Shown here: piece by piece, positions 56,367 to 64,000 of the stretch
Numbering within the stretch: the stretch's first letter is position 1
Layout: every line of letters begins with the position of its first letter
Assembly: GCA_022509105.1 (NCBI GenBank)
Contig: JAFLTV010000001.1
Coordinates: forward strand, 124,001-188,000
From: Muribaculaceae bacterium
Lineage (GTDB): Bacteria; Bacteroidota; Bacteroidia; Bacteroidales; Muribaculaceae
DNA length: 64,000 nt
Reading direction: 5' to 3'
The notes under the pieces: model-generated
Database searches by the model: none
What the model was told of the DNA's origin: nothing
The model's input: only the letters and a program-made list of their open reading frames with translations
Program-made: the position numbers and the translations under genes

Positions 56367-57274
56367 TATGGAAAAATAAAAATTGAATCCGGATTCTCCG
56401 GTTTTAATGCTGCAAAGATAATAAGAAGATATATGCTGACACAAAGGAGGAGCAGAGAGGTTATCTTCAATATATCGTTAAGTTTTGCACCGGTAGATAC
56501 TCTCATTTTGCTCCAGAGCATCGAGTGGAAGCCAAAATAGGAAAGCCAACCTGCTGAAACCCAAAAGGGTAAAGGAGAAGAAGCCATTGCCAGCAAAATG
56601 GCTGAACATGCTCCATTGAAGAAATAAACCATGTTCATAACTTTTCTACCCAGAATAACAACAGAAGTTCTTTTGCCTACCGCTTTGTCGTCTTCCATAT
56701 CCCGGTAGTTATTAACAATAAGCACATTGGCAGCCATCAAGCCTACTGCCACGGCCACAAACCAGGTGGTTGAGTCAAAATATAGGATTTCAGTTTGAAC
56801 ATATTCCGTGAAAATCACAGGTACCAACCCGAAGAAAATTATTACGGCTATCTCCCCGAGTCCGTTATGGGAGAGTGGGAAAGGACCGGCACTATAAGCC
56901 AAAGCAAATATTCCTATGGCCAATCCTACAAAAATCAACCACCAGCCTCCCCAGATTATAAGACTGCAACCGAAACAGGCTGCAACAAGAAGGGTGAGAT
57001 AGGTGGCTCGCTTCATTGACTGAGGTTTTATATCTCCTTCTGTGACTCCTCGTCGGAAACCTTCCCTTCCTTTTCTGTCAAGGCCGTTTTTATAATCATA
57101 ATATTCATTTGCGAAATTTGAGGCTATTTGACATAAAACTGCAAAACAAAGGCAAATAAGGAAAGGCAAAACAGAAAACCCATGATGGAAAATGGCACAT
57201 GCCGTGCCTGCTACCACTCCTGCAACACTGACCGGAAGGGTGCGAAGTCTCATGGCTTCAATCCATTCTTTCAT
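56366..57274 (-). CDS. menA: 1,4-dihydroxy-2-naphthoate polyprenyltransferase
   Basis: MenA attaches the isoprenoid tail to DHNA for menaquinone, the quinone of anaerobic fumarate respiration. The 302-aa protein starts MKEWIEAMRLRTLPVS and has the Asp-rich site FANEYYDYKNGLDRKG, the second metal site NNYRDMEDDKAVGKRT and about eight membrane helices. The ATG at 57274 follows the tadA stop by one nucleotide, and menA overlaps dnaB by one base. Confidence 0.94.
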   Translation of the reverse strand: MKEWIEAMRLRTLPVSVAGVVAGTACAIFHHGFSVLPFLICLCFAVLCQIASNFANEYYDYKNGLDRKGREGFRRGVTEGDIKPQSMKRATYLTLLVAACFGCSLIIWGGWWLIFVGLAIGIFALAYSAGPFPLSHNGLGEIAVIIFFGLVPVIFTEYVQTEILYFDSTTWFVAVAVGLMAANVLIVNNYRDMEDDKAVGKRTSVVILGRKVMNMVYFFNGACSAILLAMASSPLPFWVSAGWLSYFGFHSMLWSKMRVSTGAKLNDILKITSLLLLCVSIYLLIIFAALKPENPDSIFIFP

Positions 57275-57275
57275 T

Positions 57276-57743
57276 TTATCTTCTTTTAAATTTGAAGAAA
57301 TCAGACATAAGTTTTGAACATTCTTCTTCGAGTATACCGCTTGTGACAATAGTGCGCGGGTGAAGGGGGGAACGATTAAAATCGCAAAAGTTAGTGAATC
57401 CTTTTTTTATATCCGATGCTCCATAAACCACTCGTCCTATTTGACTCCATCCTAAGGCCCCGGCACACATTATACAAGGTTCAACTGTGACATATAAAGT
57501 ACATTGAGGCAAATATTTGCCTCCTAACGTTTCAGAGGCTGCAGTCAGAGCTATCATTTCAGCATGAGCTGTCACATCATTCAATGCTTCTGTCTGATTA
57601 TGGCCCTTTCCGACAATCTTATCGTTACAAACAATCACAGCGCCCACCGGCACTTCATCTTCATCAAAAGCCAGTTGAGCCTCTTGAAGAGCGAGGGTCA
57701 TAAAAAATTCATCACGCGGATCTGTGCTTTCCTGTAAGATCAT
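57276..57743 (-). CDS. tadA: tRNA-specific adenosine deaminase
   Basis: TadA makes inosine at the wobble position of tRNA-Arg(ACG). The 155-aa protein has the zinc motifs HAEM (with catalytic Glu) and PCIMCAGALGWSQIGRVVYG; the final region carries the F/YF... tail that closes the active site. It is translated within a compact minus-strand operon and is followed by menA one base later. Confidence 0.95.
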   Translation of the reverse strand: MILQESTDPRDEFFMTLALQEAQLAFDEDEVPVGAVIVCNDKIVGKGHNQTEALNDVTAHAEMIALTAASETLGGKYLPQCTLYVTVEPCIMCAGALGWSQIGRVVYGASDIKKGFTNFCDFNRSPLHPRTIVTSGILEEECSKLMSDFFKFKRR

Positions 57744-57752
57744 TTATATATC

Positions 57753-58637
57753 TTATGGTTTACTTGCACAATTTTTTACTAAGGAGGCCACTTTTTCCAT
57801 AAGCCATAGCGGAGTGGAAGTGGCCCCGCAGATACCTACAGATTCAGCATTTTCCACCAAAGAGAAATCAAATTGTGATTCATCAGAAATAAGAAATGTA
57901 TTGGGATTGACATCTTTACAGAGCTCAAACAACACTTTTCCATTTGAACTTTTAGCACTGCTCACAAAAAGAACTACATCATGTGATTTAGCAAATTCCT
58001 TCATTTTCTCCATTCTATTGGAGACCTGTCTGCAGATAGTGTCGTAGAATTCAAAGTTGCCATTCTTTTTTCTCTTTTTAATTTCGGCAACTATTTCCCG
58101 AAAACCGTCAAGAGATTTAGTTGTCTGCGAATAAAGAATGATATCTCGGTCAAAATCAATAATGTCAAGTTCACTTTTGTCTTGAATTACTATCGCTTCA
58201 CCGTTTGTCTGTCCAACCAGACCGTTTACTTCAGCGTGTCCGTTTTTGCCATAAATAACGATCAGAGGTCTCTGACCCCCTGCTGCTTCAAGTGAGAGGC
58301 CATCATCATACGATTTTTTTATTCTTCTTTGAAGCTGCAAAACCACAGGACAGGTTGCATCAATAACTTCTATATTGTTTTTAGAAGCCACTGAATAGGT
58401 CTTCGGAGGTTCGCCATGAGCACGCAAAAGAACCTTCACATTTTTCAAATCAGAGAGTTCTGCATGGGTTATAGTTTTCAACCCTTTGTCTTGAAGGCGT
58501 TCAACTTCCTTTGCATTATGCACGATATCCCCGAGACAATAAAGCTGTCCGCTGTTGTCTAATTGCTCTTCTGCCTTACGGATAGCCGTGACAACGCCGA
58601 AACAGAAACCAGAATTGCTGTCGATTTCAACCTTCAT
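57753..58637 (-). CDS. ispH: 4-hydroxy-3-methylbut-2-enyl diphosphate reductase
   Basis: IspH catalyses the last step of the MEP pathway, making IPP and DMAPP, which feed MenA next door. The 294-aa iron-sulfur enzyme has the three conserved cysteines in SGFCFGV, DATCPVV and GICGATSTP. The ATG at 58637 overlaps the cmk end by 11 bp; an upstream in-frame ATG at 58652 adds five residues not expected in the family. Confidence 0.95.
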   Translation of the reverse strand: MKVEIDSNSGFCFGVVTAIRKAEEQLDNSGQLYCLGDIVHNAKEVERLQDKGLKTITHAELSDLKNVKVLLRAHGEPPKTYSVASKNNIEVIDATCPVVLQLQRRIKKSYDDGLSLEAAGGQRPLIVIYGKNGHAEVNGLVGQTNGEAIVIQDKSELDIIDFDRDIILYSQTTKSLDGFREIVAEIKKRKKNGNFEFYDTICRQVSNRMEKMKEFAKSHDVVLFVSSAKSSNGKVLFELCKDVNPNTFLISDESQFDFSLVENAESVGICGATSTPLWLMEKVASLVKNCASKP

Positions 58638-59370
58638 TCTCCAATTTTTCAATTGTCTGCTGGAAAAGTCTCATAAGCCATTCCATTTGTTCCTCATGAG
58701 TTATCGCACCATTGTCGAGCTCATAGGCATCTTCTGCTTTCGTTAATGGAGAAACTTCCCTTGTTGTATCAATCCGATCTCTTTCTGCCACATTTTCATA
58801 TACCTCCTCAAAACGAATGTCCAAACCTTTTTGAGTTAGTTCCCTCCATCTTCTGCGGGCCCTTTCGTGGAGACCTGCAACTACAAACACTTTTAGCTCG
58901 GCATCAGGGAAGACTGTGGTCCCTATATCCCGCCCATCCATCACAATTCCTTTCTCTCTTCCGAACTCTTGTTGAATAGCTACCATTCTCTCCCTGACTT
59001 CAGGAATAACGGCAATAGGGCTCACATGATTACTTACCTCAAGGCTTCTTATTTCTTTTTCTACATCCTCACCGTTTAAGAGGGTGTGTTGCACGCCGTC
59101 TTCATGAGCGACAGGTTCGAAATCGACATAAATGTCTGAGAGTTTAGGGATAAGGGCTTCAACATTGACCGAACCGTCGGGATTAATCATCCCGTTCCGC
59201 ATGGCATATAAAGTTACAGCCCTATACATAGCTCCTGAATCAATATAAATATATCCGACTCTTTTTGCGAGCTCTCGTGCCATTGTGCTCTTTCCGGAAG
59301 ATGAATATCCGTCGATCGCTACGATTATTTTCGGAGCATCTGTTATTTCATATATTTCTTCCATAATCAT
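58627..59370 (-). CDS. cmk: cytidylate kinase
   Basis: Cmk phosphorylates CMP and dCMP. The 247-aa protein shows the P loop VAIDGYSSSGKSTMA, YIDSGAMYRAVTLYAM, VMDGRDIGTTVFPDAELKVFV and RDRIDTTREVSPL. Two ATGs lie in tandem (59370, 59364); the first overlaps the ribE stop as ATGA and is used. Its end overlaps ispH by 11 bp. Confidence 0.95.
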   Translation of the reverse strand: MIMEEIYEITDAPKIIVAIDGYSSSGKSTMARELAKRVGYIYIDSGAMYRAVTLYAMRNGMINPDGSVNVEALIPKLSDIYVDFEPVAHEDGVQHTLLNGEDVEKEIRSLEVSNHVSPIAVIPEVRERMVAIQQEFGREKGIVMDGRDIGTTVFPDAELKVFVVAGLHERARRRWRELTQKGLDIRFEEVYENVAERDRIDTTREVSPLTKAEDAYELDNGAITHEEQMEWLMRLFQQTIEKLENEG

Positions 59371-59972
59371 CTGAAATCATTTAAACGGGCAAGGTATTTT
59401 CCGATTATATCAAATTCGATATTTACCTTGGAATCCTTTTTAATTTGAGAAAAATTTGTATGATCGTGGGTATATGGAATTATAGCCACACTGAAAGAGT
59501 CTTTCCTGGAATCGCAAACCGTCAGACTGACGCCGTTTACAGTAACAGAACCTTTTTCTACGGTCATATAACCCTTGCGAGCCAATTCTGTGCTGACGTC
59601 ATATTTAAAGTTATATCGCCAACTTCCGTCAAGAGTTTCTACTCCGGTGCAAATAGCAGTGGTGTCAACATGGCCCTGGACAATATGGCCGTCAAGCCTG
59701 CCATCCATTTTCATACTTCTCTCTACATTCACCAAGTCGCCGACTTTCAAATCTCCGAGATTACTTCTGTCGAGGGTTTCTTGAATGGCTGTGACTGTAT
59801 AAGTGCCGTCACCCGGGAGAGCCACCACTGTCAGACACACGCCGTTATGTGCAATACTTTGGTCTATTGTAAGTTCATCCACAAAAGGGCATTTCATTGT
59901 TATATGAAGATTTGTGCCTTCTCTTTTGAGATTGACAACTTCAATAGCCATTTCAACTATACCTGAAAACAT
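59367..59972 (-). CDS. ribE: riboflavin synthase, alpha subunit
   Basis: Two lumazine-binding repeats make riboflavin from 6,7-dimethyl-8-ribityllumazine by dismutation. The 201-aa sequence shows both: MFSGIVEMAIEVVNL.. and LARKGYMTVEKGSVTVNGVSLTVCDS, joined through VNVERSMKMDGRLDGHIVQGHVD. It is first gene of the minus-strand operon through dnaB. No FMN riboswitch is seen in the 372-bp upstream gap. No clear promoter box was found there for the minus strand. Confidence 0.95.
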   Translation of the reverse strand: MFSGIVEMAIEVVNLKREGTNLHITMKCPFVDELTIDQSIAHNGVCLTVVALPGDGTYTVTAIQETLDRSNLGDLKVGDLVNVERSMKMDGRLDGHIVQGHVDTTAICTGVETLDGSWRYNFKYDVSTELARKGYMTVEKGSVTVNGVSLTVCDSRKDSFSVAIIPYTHDHTNFSQIKKDSKVNIEFDIIGKYLARLNDFR

Positions 59973-60014
59973 ATCTAAAAAATTAATATTCTAAGCTATT
60001 AACATATATTACTC

Positions 60015-60049
60015 TTCTAATGTTTGAAAATTCAGAGGAAACATTAGAA
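60015..60049. repeat. perfect 11-bp inverted repeat upstream of ribE
   Basis: TTCTAATGTTT (60015-60025) and AAACATTAGAA (60039-60049), spacer 13 nt. No T tract on either side, so it is not a terminator. It lies 43-77 bp upstream of the ribE ATG, where it could be an operator or a 5'-UTR hairpin. Confidence 0.6.
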
Positions 60050-60234
60050 ACCAGCATTAAAATTAATCAAAATTCTTAATATAAATCGGGCAGAGATAAA
60101 ATTATTAAAATTGAAATAACAGAAAAAGAAAATCGTAGAGGTAGAAAAGGCATGATAATTGGAAATAAACAATTAAAAATTGTTAAAAATGAAATATTTT
60201 ATGTTTTATAACATAGTTTTAAAGAAATATTTTG

Positions 60235-60242
60235 TAATTTTG
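60235..60242 (+). promoter_or_regulatory. upstream -7 promoter box in the phosphatase leader
   Basis: TAATTTTG on the plus strand. A transcript begun near 60249 would be stopped by the terminator at 60285-60315, giving an RNA of about 65 nt that includes an 8-codon ORF (MVLDFKVN, 60256-60282). Confidence 0.5.
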
Positions 60243-60284
60243 CATTGAGTTTTTCATGGTATTAGATTTTAAGGTTAATTGAAG

Positions 60285-60315
60285 ATTGATTGTCGGGAGG
60301 CAATCAATTTTTTTT
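60285..60315 (+). terminator. intrinsic terminator or attenuator in front of the histidine phosphatase
   Basis: Perfect 8-bp stem ATTGATTG (60285-60292) / CAATCAAT (60301-60308), 8-nt loop and eight T (60308-60315). No plus-strand gene upstream needs it, because ribE is on the other strand, so it probably terminates a short leader RNA or acts as an attenuator. Confidence 0.75.
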
Positions 60316-60317
60316 AT

Positions 60318-60325
60318 TAATTTTG
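60318..60325 (+). promoter_or_regulatory. proximal -7 promoter box of the histidine phosphatase
   Basis: TAATTTTG on the plus strand, 19 bp before the ATG at 60345 and 2 bp after the T tract of the terminator. No TTTG at -33. Confidence 0.5.
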
Positions 60326-60344
60326 TGTTATAATTTATCACAAT

Positions 60345-61649
60345 ATGATAAAAATAAAAGATACCGCCGGATCAATAGCGATAGCGATGTTGAGTATGGT
60401 GGCTTTAAGCATGCCGGCCATCTCTCAGACTATTGAAGATATAGACTTCTTCGAAGCCGGAGGCAACTATTATTGTTATCCCTGGTTAAATCAGGCTCCT
60501 CCTGTTCAAACCCCTGCTCCGGAAGGGTATACACCTTTCCATCTTGAACATTATGGCAGACATGGCAGCCGTTGGCACATTGGAAGCTACAATTATGACG
60601 TGCCTTACAGCCTTCTTCTGAAAGCTCACAATGCCGGAAAGCTCACTCCTTTAGGCGACGAGACATTCCATATAGTTTGCGATATCAGAGATGAATTTAT
60701 AAAAGGCAGGGATGGGGAATTGTCGGATAAAGGAGCTATTCAACATCAGGAAATTGGGAAAAGAATGGTGGAAAATTACCCTGAAATTTTCTCCTCCGAC
60801 GCATATATTGATGCACGCTCCACTATAGTGATTCGTTCTATTCTTTCAATGTTCAATGGGTTGAGCGGAATTCAGTCGTTAGTTCCTGATATTCATATAA
60901 AGACAGATGCAAGCAAAGCAGACATGTATTATATGAATTTTTCAGACACTACCCATCATCGTATTAAACACCACGCTGACACTACACTTTTAAGGGAATT
61001 CAGCCAAAAACACGCTAACAAGGGTGAATACCTTTCAAAACTATTTAATGATGCTGATTATGCAAGAGACAGTATAGGCTCTGAATTATTCGACCCTTTA
61101 TTTTCCCTTTTAATCAACACTCAAAGCCATTATGCCCAACCTTGGATTGCCGACAAAATTTTCACAATTGATGAAGCCAGAGAAAGATGGATGATTAGGA
61201 ATGCTAACTGGTTTCTTGATGCCGGAAATTCTAAATTAACTGAAAACCACCAGCCATACACTCAATCAAACTTGGTGAGAAATATTATAGAGAGTGCAGA
61301 TTCGGCAATAAACTCACCGGTAAAAAGCGTGAATCTGCGGTATGGTCATGACAGCATAATCATGCCTTTAAGCTGTCTGTTGGAAATAAACAATTTCGGC
61401 CGGGAAATAAATGATTTGGAAGATCTTGCAAATTTAGGTTGGCACGACTATCTGGCTGTTCCTATGGCATCGAATATTCAAATTGTGTTTTACAAGCCTG
61501 CAGTAAATGAAACGGTTTCTGATGACGATGTTTTAGTTAAGGTGTTGCTTAACGAAACTGAATGTGAACTGCCGTTGCAAAAAGTGACAGGTCCATATTA
61601 TAAATGGAGTGATTTTAAAAACTATTATTTGAAAAAGATTAACGGGTGA
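60345..61649 (+). CDS. secreted histidine acid phosphatase (MINPP/phytase-like)
   Basis: A 434-aa branch-2 histidine phosphatase. The signal peptide runs to about residue 28. The active site is EHYGRHGSRW (RHGxR, Arg72-Arg76, nucleophile His73) with the second motif YGHDSIIMPL (about 333) that supplies the proton donor. Bacterial MINPP phytases have HAE there while classical phytases have HD, as here. It may hydrolyse phytate or other phosphate esters in the periplasm or outside; substrate is not known. A short attenuator-like leader precedes it. Confidence 0.82.
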   Translation: MIKIKDTAGSIAIAMLSMVALSMPAISQTIEDIDFFEAGGNYYCYPWLNQAPPVQTPAPEGYTPFHLEHYGRHGSRWHIGSYNYDVPYSLLLKAHNAGKLTPLGDETFHIVCDIRDEFIKGRDGELSDKGAIQHQEIGKRMVENYPEIFSSDAYIDARSTIVIRSILSMFNGLSGIQSLVPDIHIKTDASKADMYYMNFSDTTHHRIKHHADTTLLREFSQKHANKGEYLSKLFNDADYARDSIGSELFDPLFSLLINTQSHYAQPWIADKIFTIDEARERWMIRNANWFLDAGNSKLTENHQPYTQSNLVRNIIESADSAINSPVKSVNLRYGHDSIIMPLSCLLEINNFGREINDLEDLANLGWHDYLAVPMASNIQIVFYKPAVNETVSDDDVLVKVLLNETECELPLQKVTGPYYKWSDFKNYYLKKING

Positions 61650-61692
61650 GATCTGTCTGTTAATCTTTAAACAAAACCTAATCCGGGAATTA

Positions 61693-62382
61693 ATGAGCAC
61701 AGAAGACAAAGAAGAGATATATTATAATTTGGAGGATGATTTAGATCAATCGCCCCTTAATTATGCATCTTTAGAGAATCAGGAAGAAGCCGAAGATGAG
61801 ATAACAGAAGAGAAAGAAGAGAAAGGCTATGATCGGAATGCCTGGGGTCTTCTTTTTAGTGTGATGTTCAATCCTGTGGAGGGTTGGAAAAAAATCAGGA
61901 GAGTAAGGAAATCTGCTGAGAAATTGCAATCAGGTTGTTTTTATCCTTTGTTAGCCTTATTGGCTCTAAGCAACTTCACGGATTATATTTATTCAGTAAA
62001 TGTAAATTTGTCTACAATAGTCACTAAAGCTGCCGTAGCTTTTGTGTCATATTTTTTCGGATATTACTGTATCTTGTTTCTTGAAAATATATTTTTTTCA
62101 AAACCGATTTCTGAAAACTTTGATAAAGACTACGGCAAATCTTATATAATCATTGGTTTGTCAACTTTATCACTGTTTGCAATTCTGATAAATATTTTGC
62201 CGATGTTGTGGCCTATTCTTATTTTCTTGCCTCTCTGGACTTTATATCTTCTTTATAAAGGCTCGAAATATTTTAAATTGCCCGAATCGCAAGCTTTAAA
62301 ATTCATTGTATTAACCTGTCTGTTTGTAGTTGGGATGCCGATTCTGATAGATTGGGGATTGAATGAGATAATGCCTTATTGA
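61693..62382 (+). CDS. Yip1-family membrane protein
   Basis: A 229-aa protein with an acidic N-terminus (residues 1-45, [14 protein letters not shown]) and about five membrane helices from residue 78 to the end. [21 protein letters not shown] before the first helix is the Yip1/DUF1282-type entry (FNP..GW). No biochemical role is established for the bacterial group. It lies 43 nt after the phosphatase and 14 nt before smpB, so it may be cotranscribed with both. Confidence 0.7.
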   Translation: MSTEDKEEIYYNLEDDLDQSPLNYASLENQEEAEDEITEEKEEKGYDRNAWGLLFSVMFNPVEGWKKIRRVRKSAEKLQSGCFYPLLALLALSNFTDYIYSVNVNLSTIVTKAAVAFVSYFFGYYCILFLENIFFSKPISENFDKDYGKSYIIIGLSTLSLFAILINILPMLWPILIFLPLWTLYLLYKGSKYFKLPESQALKFIVLTCLFVVGMPILIDWGLNEIMPY

Positions 62383-62396
62383 CAATAATAGATAAA

Positions 62397-62849
62397 ATGA
62401 AAGCAAATCAAGTAAATATAAAAAACAAGAAAGCCCATTTCAATTATGAAATAGGCGACACCTTCACTGCCGGAATGGTGTTGACCGGCACTGAAATTAA
62501 GTCGATAAGGGATGGGAAGGCAAGTCTCACAGATTCTTATTGTGTCGTTGATAATGGAGAAGTGTGGGTTAAAAACATGCATATTTCAGAGTATTTTTAT
62601 GGTTCTTACAATAACCATTCCGTAAAGAGAGACCGTAAACTGCTTTTAAATAAAAAAGAGATTGCTAAAATTGCTAAAGCGGCATTAGAACCGGGATTTA
62701 CAATTGTTCCCATAAAGATTTTCATTAACGATAAAGGATATGCCAAGTTGGTTGTGGGCATAGGCCGCGGTAAGAAACAATACGATAAGCGCCAGACAAT
62801 AAAGGAAAGGGAAGACAAACGAAACCTTGACAGGTTTTTTAAGAAATGA
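62397..62849 (+). CDS. smpB: tmRNA-binding protein SmpB
   Basis: SmpB brings tmRNA to stalled ribosomes (trans-translation). The 150-aa protein has [40 protein letters not shown] and the lysine/arginine tail [28 protein letters not shown]. The ATG at 62397 was preferred over a codon at 62379 that overlaps the upstream gene. The tmRNA gene (ssrA) is not in this window. Confidence 0.96.
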   Translation: MKANQVNIKNKKAHFNYEIGDTFTAGMVLTGTEIKSIRDGKASLTDSYCVVDNGEVWVKNMHISEYFYGSYNNHSVKRDRKLLLNKKEIAKIAKAALEPGFTIVPIKIFINDKGYAKLVVGIGRGKKQYDKRQTIKEREDKRNLDRFFKK

Positions 62850-64000
62850 GATCTCTTGAACTCCTATCTCCGGCGTTAAACTCTGAAACTGCCATACAGG
62901 CTGTTCTTCATGGAGCAGATGCGGTTTACATGGGAGCGACTTCCCATGGTGCAAGAAAAGCTGCCTCCAACTCTTTAGATCAAATAGCAAAAGTAGTGGA
63001 TTTTGCCCACCAATATAGGGCCAAAGTATACACTACAGTAAACACTATCATTTATGATGGAGAGATTAAAAAAGTGGAGGAATTATGTCGGAATCTTTAT
63101 CATATAGGCGTTGATGCCTTGATCATACAGGATATGGGAATGTTGCGTATGAATCTGCCCCCGATAGCACTTCATGCCAGCACTCAATGTGATATTCGGA
63201 CTCCTGAAAAGGCTAAATTTCTCGAAAAAGTAGGGTTTTCTCAATTGGTATTGGCAAGGGAGTTGACTTTATCTGAGATCAAAGATATATCATCGTCTGT
63301 GAATATTCCGATTGAATGTTTTATTCACGGCGCCTTATGTGTTTCCTATTCAGGAAGATGTCATGCCAGTCTCGCCCTGACGGGAAGAAGTGCAAACAGG
63401 GGTGAATGTGCTCAGATTTGCCGTTATCCATTCACTCTTAAAGATTCTTCCGGAAAGACGCTTGCCAAAGATAAATATTTACTTTCTCTTAAAGATTTCA
63501 ATGCCTCTTATAATCTGATGCAATTGATAGAGGCAGGAGTTTCTTCTTTCAAAATAGAGGGACGTTTGAAAGACCTGGGATATGTGAAGAACATAACTGC
63601 TTATTATAATGATCAGTTAACAGAAATAATAAGGAACAGCAAAGAAAATTTAAGAAGAACATCTTTTGGGAAAATTGATTTAAAATTCAATCCAGATCCT
63701 TATAAAAGTTTCAACAGAGGATTCACTGATTATTTTCAGAAGCTAAGACAGCCAATGAAAATAATTTCTATGTACACTCCAAAATCTCAAGGTGAGAAAA
63801 TTAAGGATTATAAGCAACTTAATAATGGCGACGGAATAAGTTTTTATGACAGGGAGGGAAATTTCACGGGAGTGAATATAAATAAAGTAGAAAACGGGAA
63901 ATTGATAACAGCAAGAAAAATTGATATCCCGGCACATACAGATATCTACCGAACTTCCGATGTTAAGTGGGAAAAAATGATTAAAGGGGAGACTGGTACC
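62846..64000 (+). CDS. U32-family peptidase-like protein, truncated by the window edge
   Basis: 385 codons without stop run off the right edge. The start ATGA overlaps the smpB stop. The protein begins [31 protein letters not shown] and has the U32 signature [19 protein letters not shown] (about residue 155), whose cysteines, with those of [10 protein letters not shown], bind an iron-sulfur cluster. Related proteins TrhP (YegQ) and RlhA (YdcP) hydroxylate tRNA and 23S rRNA; the specific target cannot be told. This frame is one long ORF in the sequence although its end is beyond 64000. Confidence 0.88.
   Translation, partial: MRSLELLSPALNSETAIQAVLHGADAVYMGATSHGARKAASNSLDQIAKVVDFAHQYRAKVYTTVNTIIYDGEIKKVEELCRNLYHIGVDALIIQDMGMLRMNLPPIALHASTQCDIRTPEKAKFLEKVGFSQLVLARELTLSEIKDISSSVNIPIECFIHGALCVSYSGRCHASLALTGRSANRGECAQICRYPFTLKDSSGKTLAKDKYLLSLKDFNASYNLMQLIEAGVSSFKIEGRLKDLGYVKNITAYYNDQLTEIIRNSKENLRRTSFGKIDLKFNPDPYKSFNRGFTDYFQKLRQPMKIISMYTPKSQGEKIKDYKQLNNGDGISFYDREGNFTGVNINKVENGKLITARKIDIPAHTDIYRTSDVKWEKMIKGETGT

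Larger units (their letters stand above)
59973..60344. other. 372-bp AT-rich intergenic region before the phosphatase gene
   Basis: A gene-free interval with several structures: an 11-bp perfect inverted repeat (60015-60025 / 60039-60049), a second, AT-rich one (AACAATT at 60168-60174 / AATTGTT at 60178-60184), two plus-strand promoter boxes (60235-60242 and 60318-60325), an 8-codon ORF (60256-60282) and an intrinsic terminator (60285-60315). It has no long ORF. Confidence 0.85.

Overview
The window is one continuous stretch of a Bacteroidales-type chromosome: AT-rich, gene-dense, and almost entirely housekeeping genes. The assignment rests on three things. Bacteroidetes promoters recur (TTTG, about 19-20 bp, TAnnTTTG). 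Shine-Dalgarno sequences are weak or absent. The gene repertoire fits: paired methylmalonyl-CoA mutase subunits (succinate/propionate pathway), menaquinone MenA, ClpC, the mreBCD-mrdA-rodA row, and Bacteroidetes-style M23 and DsbD proteins. I would not name a genus. No rRNA, tRNA, CRISPR array, phage or insertion sequence was recognised.

Layout. 1-4300: possible edge of a minus-strand membrane gene, then mutA-mutB closed by a strong terminator. 4398-7082: three glycosyltransferase-like genes. 7228-14203: a sulfur/methionine operon (OAH sulfhydrylase-like, MalY/PatB-like, metF, metH and a separate MetH reactivation domain). 14245-16920: minus-strand rlmH, nitrilase, acyltransferase and small genes. 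17022-22761: the rod-shape operon mreB-mreC-mreD-mrdA-rodA. 22956-26718: gyrA and a TPR protein. 26930-29488: clpC. 29602-32498: dsbD and a TPR protein. 32791-34323: lipA-lipB. 34288-35819: mlaE-mlaF. 35921-40212: udk, lptB, CPBP protease, holA and a flavodoxin/ferredoxin protein. 40175-43403: an SH3-like secreted protein and alaS. 43536-47600: M23 peptidase, MerR, CYTH, ettA, def. 47741-53905: a complete glycine-cleavage operon (gcvT, gcvH, gcvPA, gcvPB, lpdA, plus a secreted protein). 54028-54778: two tandem small membrane-protein cassettes. 54891-59972: ribE-cmk-ispH-tadA-menA-dnaB. 60345-64000: a histidine phosphatase, a Yip1-like protein, smpB, and a U32 peptidase running off the edge.

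Functional links. MutAB uses adenosylcobalamin and MetH uses methylcobalamin, so the left end leans heavily on vitamin B12. LipA/LipB make the lipoyl group that GcvH carries and LpdA reoxidises. The mre/mrdA/rodA genes and the M23 peptidase act on the cell wall, and MlaEF and LptB serve the outer membrane.

The least expected structure is at 54028-54810. Two tandem genes for small single-helix membrane proteins are clearly diverged from each other, yet each is followed 11-13 nt after its stop codon by exactly the same 107-bp sequence. That sequence is highly foldable and ends, on the coding strand, in an intrinsic terminator. The genes also share a 13-bp motif at matching distance upstream of their starts. 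This looks like a duplicated cassette of small membrane protein plus structured 3' RNA. A second candidate RNA signal lies at 60235-60325: a promoter, an 8-codon ORF, a strong terminator and another promoter in front of the histidine phosphatase.
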